DNA of 64,000 bases from Aradus depressus (GCA_963662175.1 OY759220.1:2046001-2110000), one strand, 5' to 3'. Positions 10,953 to 23,190 are shown, numbered from the stretch's first letter. Numbers and translations: made by a program. The notes: generated from the letters alone by a model not told the origin.

Positions 10953-11652
10953 CCCGGCGAAAACTCAATATCGATTTTCTTATCGATTACATAACTCTCA
11001 TTATACTTCGTATGTTTGGGGAAGTAAAGAAAAATTGGTTCGTAGTCACTTTAATAATATTCTTGAAGAATAGAGATCTTATCTGTATCTATCTATATGC
11101 ATAGAGATCTTATCTTTTCTATCTATATGCATAGAGATCTTATCTGCACCACCTTCCAGTTTTTAAATACAATAAAAGTTGAAAGATTAATTTTTAGTGT
11201 TAATCTCTGAAAGCCCAAAACTTTCAGAGTAAAAATATAAAAAAATTTAAATAAATCCCATTCCTGGGGTTAATAAAAGAAAAAAAAAAAAAAAGCAAAG
11301 CCGGTTAATCCCTGATATCTGCTTTATTCAGGAACTTTCAATCAGTAAACAATAAGGGATTAGAAAAGTGTGACACTTTGTGACAGGGGGGATGACGTCA
11401 CAGGCTCGGAACCATCCAGTTGAAAAATGGAAGTATCGATACGAAATTTTCCATGTGTATCCAGAACCCTAATTGTTAGTTTGGATTAAGAGGGAGGCCA
11501 AGAACATAATTCACTCAATCGCACTGGGGAAGTACATTCCTTGTGATTCACCGAAGAAGATTTATAATAACGGTTATTCAAATATATTTATTTTTGTTGT
11601 ATTGTGGAGCCTGAAAGGAAGATATCCAATGAAGTATTATTACTTTATTATT
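10953..11652. other. Dispersed repeat fragment, otherwise no gene
   Basis: At 10953-11035 lies a copy of a repeat whose core reads gaaaactcaatatcgatttt, then gattacataactc. It recurs near 24815-24905, 38735-38800 and, inverted, 42785-42855. Three short units of atagagatcttatct sit at 11080-11150. The remainder shows nothing I can name. Confidence 0.45.
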
Positions 11653-13412
11653 CATCGCTTTAAAGTGAAATAAAGTGATGAATGGAAAATAAAATGACAT
11701 TATTACCTGACAAGGCAATAAAGTGATGAATGGAAAATAAAATGACATTATTACCTGACAAGGCAATAAACTGCATTAAAGTGTAATAAAGTGATGAATG
11801 GAAAATAAAATGACATTATTACCTGACAAGGCAATAAACTGCATTAAAGTGTAATAAAGTGATGAATGGAAAATAAAATGACATTATTACCTGACAAGGC
11901 AATAAACTCCATTAAAGTGTAATAAAGTGATGAATGGAAAATAAAATGACATTATTACCTGACAAGGCAATAAACTGCATTAAAGTGTAATAAAGTGATG
12001 AATGGAAAATAAAATGACATTATTACCTGACAAGGCAATAAACTCCATTAAAGTGTAATAAAGTGATGAATGGAAAATAAAATGACATTATTACCTGACA
12101 AGGCAATAAACTGCATTAAAGTGTAATAAAGTGATGAATGGAAAATAAAATGACATTATTACCTGACAAGGCAATAAACTGCATTAAAGTGTAATAAAGT
12201 GATGAATGGAAAATAAAATGACATTATTACCTGACAAGGCAATAAACTGCATTAAAGTGTAATAAAGTGATGAATGGAAAATAAAATGACATTATTACCT
12301 GACAAGGCAATAAACTGCATTAAAGTGTAATAAAGTGATGAATGGAAAATAAAATGACATTATTACCTGACAAGGCAATAAACTGCATTAAAGTGTAATA
12401 AAGTGATGAATGGAAAATAAAATGACATTATTACCTGACAAGGCAATAAACTGCATTAAAGTGTAATAAAGTGATGAATGGAAAATAAAATGACATTATT
12501 ACCTGACAAGGCAATAAACTGCATTAAAGTGTAATAAAGTGATGAATGGAAAATAAAATGACATTATTACCTGACAAGGCAATAAACTGCATTAAAGTGT
12601 AATAAAGTGATGAATGGAAAATAAAATGACATTATTACCTGACAAGGCAATAAACTGCATTAAAGTGTAATAAAGTGATGAATGGAAAATAAAATGACAT
12701 TATTACCTGACAAGGCAATAAACTGCATTAAAGTGTAATAAAGTGATGAATGGAAAATAAAATGACATTATTACCTGACAAGGCAATAAACTGCATTAAA
12801 GTGTAATAAAGTGATGAATGGAAAATAAAATGACATTATTACCTGACAAGGCAATAAACTGCATTAAAGTGTAATAAAGTGATGAATGGAAAATAAAATG
12901 ACATTATTACCTGACAAGGCAATAAACTGCATTAAAGTGTAATAAAGTGATGAATGGAAAATAAAATGACATTATTACCTGACAAGGCAATAAACTGCAT
13001 TAAAGTGTAATAAAGTGATGAATGGAAAATAAAATGACATTATTACCTGACAAGGCAATAAACTGCATTAAAGTGTAATAAAGTGATGAATGGAAAATAA
13101 AATGACATTATTACCTGACAAGGCAATAAACTGCATTAAAGTGTAATAAAGTGATGAATGGAAAATAAAATGACATTATTACCTGACAAGGCAATAAACT
13201 GCATTAAAGTGTAATAAAGTGATGAATGGAAAATAAAATGACATTATTACCTGACAAGGCAATAAACTGCATTAAAGTGTAATAAAGTGATGAATGGAAA
13301 ATAAAATGACATTATTACCTGACAAGGCAATAAACTGCATTAAAGTGTAATAAAGTGATGAATGGAAAATAAAATGACATTATTACCTGACAAGGCAATA
13401 AACTCCATTAAC
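11653..13412. repeat. 68-bp satellite array, about 26 copies
   Basis: The unit runs tgcattaaagtgtaataaag, tgatgaatggaaaataaaat, gacattattacctgacaagg, caataaac. Copies from about 11770 on are nearly identical; the only recurrent change I see is ctgcatt versus ctccatt. The first two units lack the gcattaaagtgtaat part. Very high uniformity implies recent amplification or ongoing homogenisation. Copy number in an assembly may be inexact. Confidence 0.95.
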
Positions 13413-13659
13413 AAATTCATTGAATGAGAAACTTTTAGTGTCTCTATTTATATTATTACATTTTCAGTAAAAAAAAAAACAGTTTTTACAGCCAGTTTTC
13501 ATGTCTTCATTAAGTCGAAAGGGGACAACAGTCAGAAAGTTCCCATATTTGAATACGGTACATTTCACTAAATATGCTTGCGAGAAATCATTCAATAAGA
13601 AATGTCAATCCAAATGATTTTCTCGCAATGATGATATTTTACTGGGAACAAATGGATTG

Positions 13660-13812
13660 AGTTAGTTATTATGACTCATGCCCGGTGGACATAAGCCCGA
13701 CTCTACTGTGAGAGTCCTAAATTTTTATTCAGCTAGGGCAGGGGTCTTTAACGAGTACCTGACATCGTACAGGCTCGGGACCATCGCTTAACGTCCCATC
13801 CGAAGGACGGCG
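13660..13812 (-). mobile_element. SINE-1, 3' part only
   Basis: Read on the minus strand this matches the body and tail of the tRNA-derived SINE described in full at 19206-19520 (cgtccttcggatgggacgtt, then actcgttaaagacccctgc, and the gactcatgcc tail). The tRNA-like head is missing, and part of the interior before the tail is deleted. Confidence 0.75.
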
Positions 13813-14142
13813 TGTTTAAGTTTATTTTACTTATAACTCCTGCACAGAGGTCTTTCTAGCGATGCCCATATTGTGTAGGTGTTTGTTCATATGACAGTGT
13901 CCTGTGACCAACTCTCGGCTCCTTTTCTCTGAGGGTTCCGCAACTAAGGGTTTTCTATGTCCTTGCTTTGGGACCTCTCTCCACAACTCGACGTGTTCTC
14001 TGGTCAGCCAACGTTTTATTGCCGTCCTTGCGGTGCCCTTAGAGATCCCGCAGAAGGGTTCCCCGGTCCTATAGGTCCTCTGTCAGCTAGTTGATCAGCC
14101 CTTTCGTTGCCCTCAAACCCCTGATGTCCTGGCACCCATCTC
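13813..14142 (-). pseudogene. LINE RNase H domain relic
   Basis: The minus strand reads KLRWVPGHQGFEGNERADQL followed by ADRG. The GH.G..GNE.AD.LA pattern is the C-terminal part of an RNase H domain as found in I- and R1-type LINEs. Further on, after stops and a frame change, ELVTGHCHMNKHLHNMGIA matches the conserved LTGHC..N.HLH..G stretch that follows RNase H in those elements. It has several stops and is clearly dead. Confidence 0.7.
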
Positions 14143-14699
14143 AACTTGTCCGTGCATTACTGCCAATGTATTTTCTATTTTACTTTTCTTCTATATTACG
14201 AGAATATTTCCTATTTTAGTCACTTTTTCTTTTCTCATTTATTTATTTTTTCTTACAAAAGATACTATTTTTTATTTATTTTTGTATTTTTCTTTTTTTG
14301 TATCTCTTCTCTCTATACTATGTTAAATTATTAACAGCGATGTACAGTGCTAGCTGACTGCTCCCCCTCCGTCTTCTGGGAGCAGGTAGCCTATTTATCT
14401 TGTAATGTTTATCTTTTATTTTGTAATGATCTAAAGGCATTAAATAATAAAATAAAATAAAATAAAAAAAACTTCCCCCCAGTAATCGTCTCAGATAAAC
14501 GAAGTTTCTGCTCTCCTTTGTTCGATTTGGATGAAAATCAATAGTATTATATCTGGATTTCAGAATCCATACACAACGTGTCCTGACAATATCCTTGCGA
14601 GTTATTAGAATTTTGGTACCTATTGAGTTGTCCTTTAAGCCTCCGCCTTTTTTGTCTTTTTTTTTTTTAATTTATTTTACTTTTATTTATTCTACCCCT
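14143..14699. other. T-rich sequence without a gene
   Basis: Poly-pyrimidine, AT-rich sequence with an (AAAAT)n tail near 14440-14470. The small open frame at 14146-14334 is an F/Y/S-rich product of T runs, not a gene. Confidence 0.5.
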
Positions 14700-14945
14700 C
14701 CATTCTGCCGTACTTCCCCAACGACGGCTTAAGCGTCAATGGCCTAGAGATCTCCTGATCAGAAGCAGTGACAGTGACAGTGATTAGCTAAAAACAAGAG
14801 AAAAACAGTGACTAGGGAGTGTCACCACTGGGTGATTTCTCCCCTCATGACATTTTGACATTGCCATTATCTCTGTATTAGCATATTTGCTTGTTGTATA
14901 TATTTTTATACAGTTGTAAATATCTTGTAAATTAAAAAAATTTAT
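14700..14945 (+). mobile_element. LINE 3'-UTR-like fragment
   Basis: The segment from ctagggagtgtcaccactgg to the A run near 14935 matches the sequence at about 62095-62215 and, less closely, the 3' UTR of the minus-strand LINE at 35.2-35.4 kb (ctagggagtgtcagcgctgg, then a poly-A). It is likely the 3' end of a copy from the same LINE group. Confidence 0.5.
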
Positions 14946-15263
14946 TCTACAATCTGTATAAACAGTAACAATAAGCAGAAGTGACGACTAAGATGACATG
15001 ATAAAATAATAGGTAATACTAAATATTTAAAGCAGAATAAGAAGGAAAAAAAAAAGAAATGAATAATACAAAATAATAGCAAACATATATAAAAATAATA
15101 AACAGAATACGTAATAAATCAATGGTAAATGAATAAACATAAAGCATAAAATGAAAGAAATAAAACCAAAAATAAATAAAATAATTAAATAATTAAAAAT
15201 ATATAAGAAACTGGACGAGGACCGCATCAGTAGGATTTCCGCACACTGCCATATACCACTGGG

Positions 15264-15580
15264 GAGGAGGCGGCGGGAGACCAGCACTGACCCTCCCACC
15301 ACACTGCCCAACCATCCACTGTCCAGCAGTGGAGGATGACCAGGAGGCGGCGGGAGACCAGCACTGACCCTCCCACCACACTGCCCAACCATCCACTGTC
15401 CAGCAGTGGAGGATGACCAGGAGGCGGCGGGAGACCAGCACTGACCCTCCCACCACACTGCCCAACCATCCACTGTCCAGCAGTGGAGGATGACCAGGAG
15501 GCGGCGGGAGACCAGCACTGACCCTCCCACCACACTGCCCAACCATCCACTGTCCAGCAGTGGAGGATGACCAGGAGGCG
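15264..15580. repeat. 77-bp GC-rich tandem repeat, four units
   Basis: The unit starts gaggcggcgggagaccagca, continues ctgaccctcccaccacactg, and ends ggatgaccag. Four essentially identical copies sit in an AT-rich setting. A period not divisible by three gives long overlapping frames on the minus strand (15027-15614); their proline/tryptophan-rich products simply reflect the repeat. Confidence 0.95.
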
Positions 15581-16358
15581 TGAAGGGTGTCTGCATATAC
15601 AATTTCGTGATCACAATAAGTTATTTTATTAACTGAGACATTTAATAATTTTTACATTTTTTTTATATTTTTTTTTTCGGATTCAGACGATAAGAAAACG
15701 TGAATTTTCTGTAAAACCACATCATGGAATTATATAACTTCCCCTCTACTCCGTAAAATTGGAGAAGTAACAAAACTCGCAACACTCCCTTTATACTTGG
15801 AGACTGCCAAAGTAGCCAAACTAGCTGCCCTTCTCCTTAACAAATGATTAGCAACTCTCCTTAAATCAACGTCCATCTCACTTTTCTTTCTACAAAACTC
15901 AATCTATCATCTGTTCAAGGTTCGTTTTAACAATTAATTACCTATTAAAGTCCCTCAATAGAGTATCAACTTTCTTTCCCCCCCCGGGAAGGTCTCCGGA
16001 ATTTTAATCATTAGAAAACTTTTTCAATGGTTTTCTTTTTTGTTTATTTTTGTACACTAAATGAGATTCTTTTGTACCTTCTTACCAACAAACTAAAATA
16101 GATATAATCAAGTTAAAGTTCTAATTGAAGAGTTTCCATAAATTTGAAATCTAAACGGATTTAAATACAGCTCATTAATTAATTTAACTTAGTTTTATGC
16201 TGAAAGAAAAAATGGGTTTTTAAAAATAATAATTTTCAAAAATAACATGAAATGAAAGGTTGTTGTTAGGATATCCCAGGGCAAATATGTCATTATTACA
16301 GTTTTTTTCAGTATCAACTAGAAATAAAAATTAAAAGATAATTAATAATTTAATTATA
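15581..16358. other. No recognisable gene
   Basis: AT-rich sequence with dense stops on both strands and no internal repetition that I can see. Confidence 0.5.
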
Positions 16359-16610
16359 ATATGAGGGGGTTAGAAGCAAAGGGATGTAAGTGACGAAAAC
16401 GTAATTTCGAGATAATTACCTTCAAAGTTATAGTAACATCGTAAATCCGGTATTAGCCAGGTATTTTCCACTAGATAGCATTACTGGTACTAACAATCGT
16501 TCTGATCACTAGCCAGTAGTCAGGGTAGGTGTCAAGGAAGATGTTAACACACATATCTCAATTTCAGCCGAATTGTCACTTACATCCCTTTGCTTCTAAC
16601 CCCCTCATAT
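16359..16610. mobile_element. MITE with perfect 36-bp terminal inverted repeats
   Basis: The left end atatgagggggttagaagca followed by aagggatgtaagtgac is perfectly inverted at 16575-16610. The whole element is about 250 bases with no coding capacity. A related, more diverged and longer copy is at 25979-26370. Confidence 0.85.
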
Positions 16611-18590
16611 GTATTCAGAGTTCTTGAGTAAGAAACCTGTTGATTTTCAAACAAATCGATAAATTGGTTTCAAAGGGAAGTCGAAAAATTAGTTGATTAA
16701 TATGCGCCGGGGAAGTACATTGCCATTGGTTCATCTGAGACCCAGCACAAGAACTTGGAATCCTTCAGTTTAGAAGACAAATAAAACCTTTCTCTTCTTC
16801 TTCAATCATTTTCAGTATTTTCATCTGCGGAGTCACAACTGACTTTAAAAGGAGGTCTTGAAATTGCCATCTTGAAAGAAGTAATTTTGTTTGTGGGGAA
16901 CATGAGGGCCTGGAAAAGTTGTATAGCCGAGGCAGGGAATAGAAGGACAGGAAACTGAGAAGAGGGGGGGGTTAGGTAAGCAAAAGTTGAAAGTGGATTG
17001 TGCTCCCCCAGGGGGGGGGGGGGGAGGGGGGGCCGAAAGTTTAAAACAAATTCTAAACTAGCCCTGGCTATTTCTATAGAGTATGTGACGCATCAGTAGT
17101 CACCAGACTGAGATATTCAACAATATATCATACAGCTGGCAACAGAAGTTTATATTAGAGCTGACCGCCCAGGCTCCAGGCTGGATGGACCCATGAGCCC
17201 TCAGCACCTTCTGACCCCCCCGCACCTAGTAAGGAAAGTACACTAAATGGTAATATTGTCATTCAGAAACTCAATTTATTTATCCTTGGGGGGTTTTTAG
17301 AATAAATTAAAAATGTATTTATAACAAAAACAAAGTACAGTGTGCTTGGAACAAACACCAGAAGTGAAACTTTCGCAATTTTTTAATTTTTTTGTTTTTT
17401 GATCCATAAATATTATTTTTATGTTGTATGGGATTTTTCAATTAATGTAACATTTTAAGTGTAAACAGTTTTATTTATTGGCTTATTTTATTTGTATTCA
17501 TTTGTTAATTCAACATTATTTTCGTTGTTAGGAACATCAGAAATCACTACATTTGATTCCAAAGTAGAGACAACAGGCCTATGGTACCAGGCGTACACTT
17601 ACCTTTGTGTGATCCATTATCAGTAGATTGGGTATTAATATGAAAATGTAGTTGCTCCGAACATGATGTAACACTTGTGAGGCGGGGTGGGGAGCGTTCC
17701 CCGCCCAACCATCCCCAACTGCCAATCTCACAATTCTAAAAAATGAAATACTTTCACTCACCCCTATGCGCAAACCACTCGTTCGACTTCGTCCAAATTT
17801 GGAATGGAAGTTCTTTAATCGGTGCCCTCACAGATTATACACTTTCTTTTCAAAAAATGACACTTTAAACCATTTTGGGGGGGGGGGGGGGGGGGGGGAC
17901 TAAAACACTGGTGCGGAACGGGTCTGGGAGGAACACATAATTTCGTAATTAATTTACCAGCTTAGTCCCCAAATTGCCCAGGGCGCTAAGAAGTTTCACT
18001 TCAAAAAATAAGAGACGATAGATCAAAAATTTTATGGGAAATAACGGGAGTAACCCCCCCCCTCCTAATCCAACGCCCTAGAAGGCTTAGGAGGGAGAAA
18101 AAAGTAAGGGGATAGGATTTAAAACAAAGTATTTTGGACTTTGACCTACAAAGCTGTAACATTGACTCAATATAAAAGGACTTTCTTATTTTAAACATTT
18201 TTTCGCTAAAGTTAAAAATACGATTTTCTAGAAGCGGAGGAGTTTGTGAAGGCGGAGGGGAAGTCAAATATACAAGTAAATGAAGAGGTACATGTGAACA
18301 CTCGCCCTGTTTCCAAGAAGTTGGTACATTGGCCCCTATTGCAGACTTTGGTTGTGGGGATAACAGTCTCCCCAGAGAGTCAAAGGCTTGCCTCACTTAC
18401 CAGAGGCTATTCTGCCAGACACAAGTTCCACCAGACAGAAGTGCAACCTTGGGAGCTGTAACTTGGAAAAAAAAAACTTGTTACTGCCTGAGAAACAAAA
18501 TGTCCACGACTTAGAGGCCTATTAAAAGTAAAGAGGGGCCTTCTCAAATGGGGGTGTACATAAAAAATAAATAAAAAAAGGTTTTATTTT
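16611..18590. other. No supported gene; long G runs
   Basis: Contains long G-rich runs near 16965-17035 and 17877-17899. Short open frames (17579-17773, 18001-18396, 18246-18461) show no family resemblance, and those on opposite strands overlap each other. Confidence 0.5.
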
Positions 18591-18690
18591 CTAGGAAGTG
18601 AAAAAAAAAACTTGAGCATGCCATCCTTCGGTTGGGACGTTAGGGCCACCGGATACGAGAGAGGGAGCATAAATCGGGGGCGGGCATAAT
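18591..18690 (+). mobile_element. SINE-1 internal fragment
   Basis: The stretch cttgagcatgccatccttcg, then gttgggacgttag, is the conserved interior of SINE-1 with substitutions. Head and tail are absent. Confidence 0.5.
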
Positions 18691-19205
18691 CAGAGCTGTT
18701 TTTTTTTTATTCTGGAAAATTTGCCGATCCACATAGCTCGAAAATATTGGATAAATGCCATAAAAAAAAAGGTTTTCAAATCGTATTTTTGAAACTTGGG
18801 GCCCCGATCAAGTAAACGTTTTGTATCTTCCTAAATTACTTACTGAACGAATTTCGCGAAAATATATATTTACGATTCTATGATTTCATCAAGTCATATT
18901 ATTTTTAGAACGAATTCACCCATCTATCTACATATATCAGCTAATCTGTCCAAATGCATGTCCATTTATTAACAGGGCAACTGACTGAGAAAATGAAAGA
19001 AGACATTGTAAATATTATTATTATCCTTTGCAGGTTTTATTTGAACAGTCTTTTGGTTACCTAAATATTTACAGACGTTCCCCCGTAACCCCCCCCCCCC
19101 CCCCCCCCCCCACTCACAAAATATATTGTTGTTTTTTTTTGTTTTCGCCTCACTAGTTTATCCCATATTTAAAAAAGCGTGAAAACTGCATACCTCTAGG
19201 GGGGG
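18691..19205. other. No recognisable gene
   Basis: AT-rich sequence with a C run at about 19090-19110. Nothing else identified. Confidence 0.5.
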
Positions 19206-19520
19206 GCCGCCGGTAGCTCAGTGGTATGCGTGCTTGTCTTCTGAGCTCAAGATCGTGGGTTCGAAACCCGACCGGAGGCTCTTAGTTTATTTTATGTGAG
19301 AGGTAAAATAAACTTAAGCACGCCGTCCTTCGGATGGGACGTTAAGCGATGGTCAGGTACTCGTTAAAGATCCCTGCCCTAGGTGAATAAAAATTTAGGG
19401 TAGGCAAAATTTAGGACTCCCACAGTAGAGTCGGGCTCATGTCCACCAGAGTGACGAAAGAGCGCTCTGGTAGAAGGTGATATAACCTCGTAAGTAAAGC
19501 CCAGGCATGAGTCATAAAAC
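19206..19520 (+). mobile_element. SINE-1, full length, tRNA-derived
   Basis: The head is tRNA-like: ggtagctcagtggtatgcgt fits an RNA polymerase III A box, and ggttcgaaaccc about 35 bases on fits a B box. The body follows (ttagtttattttatgtgaga, cgtccttcggatgggacgtt, gtactcgttaaagatccctg, gagcgctctggtag) and the tail ends catgagtcataaaacctaac. No D-loop/anticodon-arm geometry for a working tRNA is kept past the head, so it is a SINE rather than a tRNA gene. At least a dozen other copies and fragments lie in this window, in both orientations. Confidence 0.9.
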
Positions 19521-19524
19521 CTAA

Positions 19525-19715
19525 CCTAACCTGTTCTGGTGGCATGCACCCACCACGGTTGTGGGTTCGAATCCCATCTGGATCTCGTGTAGATAACCAA
19601 TAACCCAGTCATGGCTAATATGCATTGTCCATTGTGTGTGACGTCGTGGGAATGAAGTTTTACCCCCTACTATCCTGGTAGAAGACGGCGACTACAGATT
19701 AAACAAATCCTAACC
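19525..19715 (+). mobile_element. Probable second tRNA-derived SINE (related to SINE-2)
   Basis: A B-box-like ggttcgaatccca is followed by a body with taaccaataacccagtcatg and gctaatatgcattgtcca. The phrase gctaatatgca is shared with SINE-2 at 23636 and 42074. The head before the B box is poorly kept. Confidence 0.5.
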
Positions 19716-20206
19716 TTAACAAACAACGAAATTTTGAATTTTCTTCATGGGTTAGAAAAGTCAAACCTCAACTAGCTGCTAATCCCAGACTGAGCTTCAA
19801 AAATGTTCAAAAATTGCATTAAATAATTTCTGTACGGCCCCCAAGGTCCTTTCAATAAAGTTAAGTCTATTGGAAGAAGTCCCCTGAAGCTGACTTTATA
19901 AAGCCTATCCGAAGGAATACAATTAGCCTCTCTCGGCTCCTCCGAGGTAAGTGAGCTAACTTGGAGAGGAAGGAGGGAGGGGGAGGGGGGGGGGGGGCTA
20001 AGCCCCTTACTAAGTCCCCCGACCAAGTCACTTCTCAAACTTCACCTAGTATTATCCTTTACTTAATCAGATAAATTTAATTTTCAAAAAAGCCCTTTTT
20101 TTTTTCTTTCATCAGGCTATTAAAAGTTTTTTTTTTCTATTTTAATTTCGACAATAGATTGCTATACTTTCCTCGCCTATTATTAACGTAAGAAGAGAAC
20201 GACTGT
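19716..20206. other. No supported gene
   Basis: The short minus-strand frame at 19772-20038 is proline- and serine-rich because of a G/C run near 19975-19996. I see no family resemblance. Confidence 0.5.
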
Positions 20207-20515
20207 GTCTTCTGAGCTCAAGATCGTGGGTTCGAAATCCGGCCGCCAAGGCCCTTAGTTTATTTTATATGGGAGGTAAAATAAACTTGAGCAAGCCGTC
20301 CTTCGGATGGGACGTTAAGCGATGGTCCCGAGCATGTACGATGTGAGGTACTCGTTAAAGATCCCTGCTCTAGGTGAATAAAAATTTAGGGTAGGCAAAA
20401 TTTAGGACTCCCATAGTAGAGTCCGGCTCATGTCCACTAGAGCGACAAAAGAGAGCTCTGGTAGTAGACGATTATGACCTCGTAGTTAAAGCCCGGGCAT
20501 GAGTCATAATAACTA
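20207..20515 (+). mobile_element. SINE-1, lacking the A box
   Basis: Begins inside the tRNA-like head (gtcttctgagctcaagatcg) and continues through B box, body and tail (gagtcataataactaact). Loss of the first part of the head is typical of 5' truncation during retroposition. Confidence 0.85.
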
Positions 20516-21074
20516 ACTGTTTCATAATATCTCTGCAGAAAATGTTAAATTCTACAACATGTAAGTGTAAAGCTCCCAGTTATGTGAAAGTTTACAGCTG
20601 AGATACCTAATCCATTTCCCAGCCATCTCACCTGCCCTCTTTACTCCACATTTGCAAGTTAAACATCCTCTGTTAATTTATTCCTCGCCATGTTTGTTCC
20701 AAGCCTCGAAATATGGCCTCAAACTACTCAATTATTTTCGGGTAAAAAGAAATATATATGGTCACTATACTGATGTTTACTGATATAGATTCAATTTGTT
20801 TTTATAGTAGGCAACTGCGTTTTTGAATCTGACTCGGATTATTATATTTGTAAACAAGGCAAAGCTCATTTATATAGAACTTAGAAACATCGTTAACAGC
20901 GAAACGTATATCACCGCATCAGTCTCATTTGCTGCCAGAGCAAGTTAGTCAAGCAAGAAGGGGTGCAAACTGAACTGTTCTCTTTCCTCCAAAATATGAA
21001 AGATAGCGCTGTCTTATTCATCGAATACCCAATGGTACAGCACTTAAGATGAACGGACTGACTACCTGTCATCC
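20516..21074. other. No recognisable gene
   Basis: AT-rich sequence without supported coding frames or repeats. Confidence 0.5.
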
Positions 21075-21772
21075 GAACAGAGTCTGTCTAATTAATCCAC
21101 TTTTCTGATCTATCTCAAGTAGAGTAGTAGTAGAAGTAGACGACCCTATCCGCACAGGGGGCAAAAGGATCTGTGATAAAGAAGTGAAGGCCATTAGAAG
21201 CAACGTTTAGGAGGGGGGGCACCAGAGGAAGAGAACAGAGTCTGTCTAATTAATCCACTTTTCTGATCTATCTCAAGTAGAGTAGTAGTAAGAAGTAGAC
21301 GACCCTATCCGCACAGGGGGCAAAAGGAACTGTGATAAAGAAGTGAAGGCCATTAGAAGCAACGTTAGAAGGGGGGGGGGGGGGGGGGGGGGGGGGCCAG
21401 AGAGAGAAGAGAACAGAGTCTGTCTAATTAATCCACTTTTCTGATCTATCTCAAGTAGAGTAGTAGTAAGAAGTAGACGACCCTATCCGCACAGGGGGCA
21501 AAAGGAACTGTGATAAAGAAGTGAAGGCCATTAGAAGCAACGTTTAGAAGGGGGGGGGGGGGGGGGGGGGGGGCACCAGAGGAAGAGAACAGAGTCTGTC
21601 TAATTAATCCACTTTTCTGATCTATCTCAAGTAGAGTAGTAGTAAGAAGTAGACGACCCTATCCGCACAGGGGGCAAAAGGAACTGTGATAAAGAAGTGA
21701 AGGCCATTAGAAGCAACGTTAAGAAGGGGAGGGGGGGGGGGGGGGGGGGGCAGCCAGAGGAAGAGAACAGAA
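21075..21772. repeat. Tandem repeat with long G runs, four units
   Basis: Units of about 158-178 bases start gaacagagtctgtctaatta and end at a G run followed by ccagaggaagag. They differ mostly in G-run length: 7 in the first, and over 20 in the later three. Each unit also carries aagtagagtagtagt and gacgaccctatccgcacagg. Confidence 0.95.
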
Positions 21773-21789
21773 CCACTAAATACTTTAAT

Positions 21790-22170
21790 CATAATTAATC
21801 CGATGTTGAGTTTTTACGGAATTTCATGTTTTCCAACTCTGATTCAAAACATGAAGGAAACATTGCCTGTCTCTGTGTCTGTGATTACAATAACATTGCC
21901 TGTCTCTGTGAATACGATAACTCCCCATAGAATGAATATATCGACATCAAATTGTATATGTAAATTCAAAACTCCATCAGGACAACACTTACTAATTTTC
22001 AGCAAAATCGGTTGAAGAGAAGAAGTTCAAAAGAGGTTAGAACAACCTAAAAAAAAAAAAAACTCAAAACTGCTGATGTTATAATAAATGTATAGACACG
22101 AAATTTAGAATGAGGATTTAGAAAAACCTGTTATCCAAACTGGTCGAGTGGTTTTAGGGGGGAGGACTTA
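21790..22170 (+). repeat. Dispersed repeat family E
   Basis: Recurring phrases: aatttcatgttttcc, gaatacgataactcccc, atagaatgaatatatcgaca, ccatcaggacaacac, attttcagc. Related stretches lie at 24190-24560, 41300-41520, 44080-44240 and 52150-52740. It is a family of internally repetitive, probably old mobile DNA, class unknown. Confidence 0.5.
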
Positions 22171-23190
22171 GTTAATAAATTAGAGTTGGGGAAGTTCATA
22201 GGGGGTGATTCTGGAGGAAGACTTTCTTGTGTTTCAATTCAAAAAACACGTCTTAGAACAGGACATTCGTTGAGACTGAAAGGATTCACATGTTTTGGCA
22301 GAGAAGTGGAACGAGGCCAAATAGGGAGAGCGGGGTCACGTCACTGCCCTAAAGTAACATCATCCCTTCTTGCAACCAGCATCCCTCCCTGCAACTCCAA
22401 GACAAACCAACCCCCGTGATTGTCACAACACCTGTGGCCTAGTTCTCAACAATATAAGTCTACAAGTTACAGACTTGCGCACTGTATTCCGTTTCTCATA
22501 GAAATTCACAATTCTTGTAACATTTTTAAACATGTAAGTTGTTTTCACAAATCAGTTGATTAGAAAACTGCAACAACGAAAATACTGATGAAAACGTTAT
22601 TTTACACCCTTAATTCATGCCCAGACTTAACTACGAGATCATATCACCTACTACCAGAGCGCAACAAAAAGTACAACTAACAAGAAACTTGTTAACAAAA
22701 CCTATTATTTTCATTTCCTGTTACTGGCCGACCTGCTACCAACAAAAGGACAAACACTGTATAAAAGTGCTACTAAAACCAGCCAACTGTTATTCTGCTT
22801 ACCATTGTCAATATTAAGTGAACAAACTGCTTCCAAAATCCAAACGATTTAGTGAATGTATCCTTTTTTTCTTTTTTTCCCCTATCAAGATTATTGTGAA
22901 AGACTAGTGTAAATATTGTCTGATATCACTAATTGAGATTTGTGCTTTTTTGTAACTTTATAAAAAATATGTGTATTGAAAGTTTTATTCCCACCTATTT
23001 TGTGTGTCCTTCCTTCTTCATAAAAAACAAAATTACCAATATTTTAAATTAAAGTGCTCATTTTTGATTGAGGTCTCACTGATCCAACGCCACCAAGTAA
23101 GTGACGCTAATGGGAGGAGTGTTAAAAAAAAGTATAATCTTTCGAACCATGACAATAATCAGTAGGTATTATTATTAAAAAACATTTAAT
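22171..23190. other. No supported gene; SINE-1 tail fragment at 22615-22675
   Basis: Apart from a SINE-1 tail on the minus strand (catgcccagacttaactacg, then tactaccagagcgc) nothing is recognised. The short frames at 22186-22419 and 22617-22817 have no family resemblance. Confidence 0.5.

Noticed and set aside
14146..14334. Small hydrophobic membrane protein
   Set aside because: The Phe/Tyr/Ser composition is what T-rich DNA gives by chance.
15027..15614. 195-codon and overlapping frames at 15.2-15.6 kb
   Set aside because: Three overlapping minus frames translate the same 77-bp repeat; the long hydrophobic tail is AT-rich flank.
19206..19280. A tRNA gene
   Set aside because: A and B boxes are present, but the segment is the head of a multicopy SINE with a constant 240-base body, and no full cloverleaf can be drawn.
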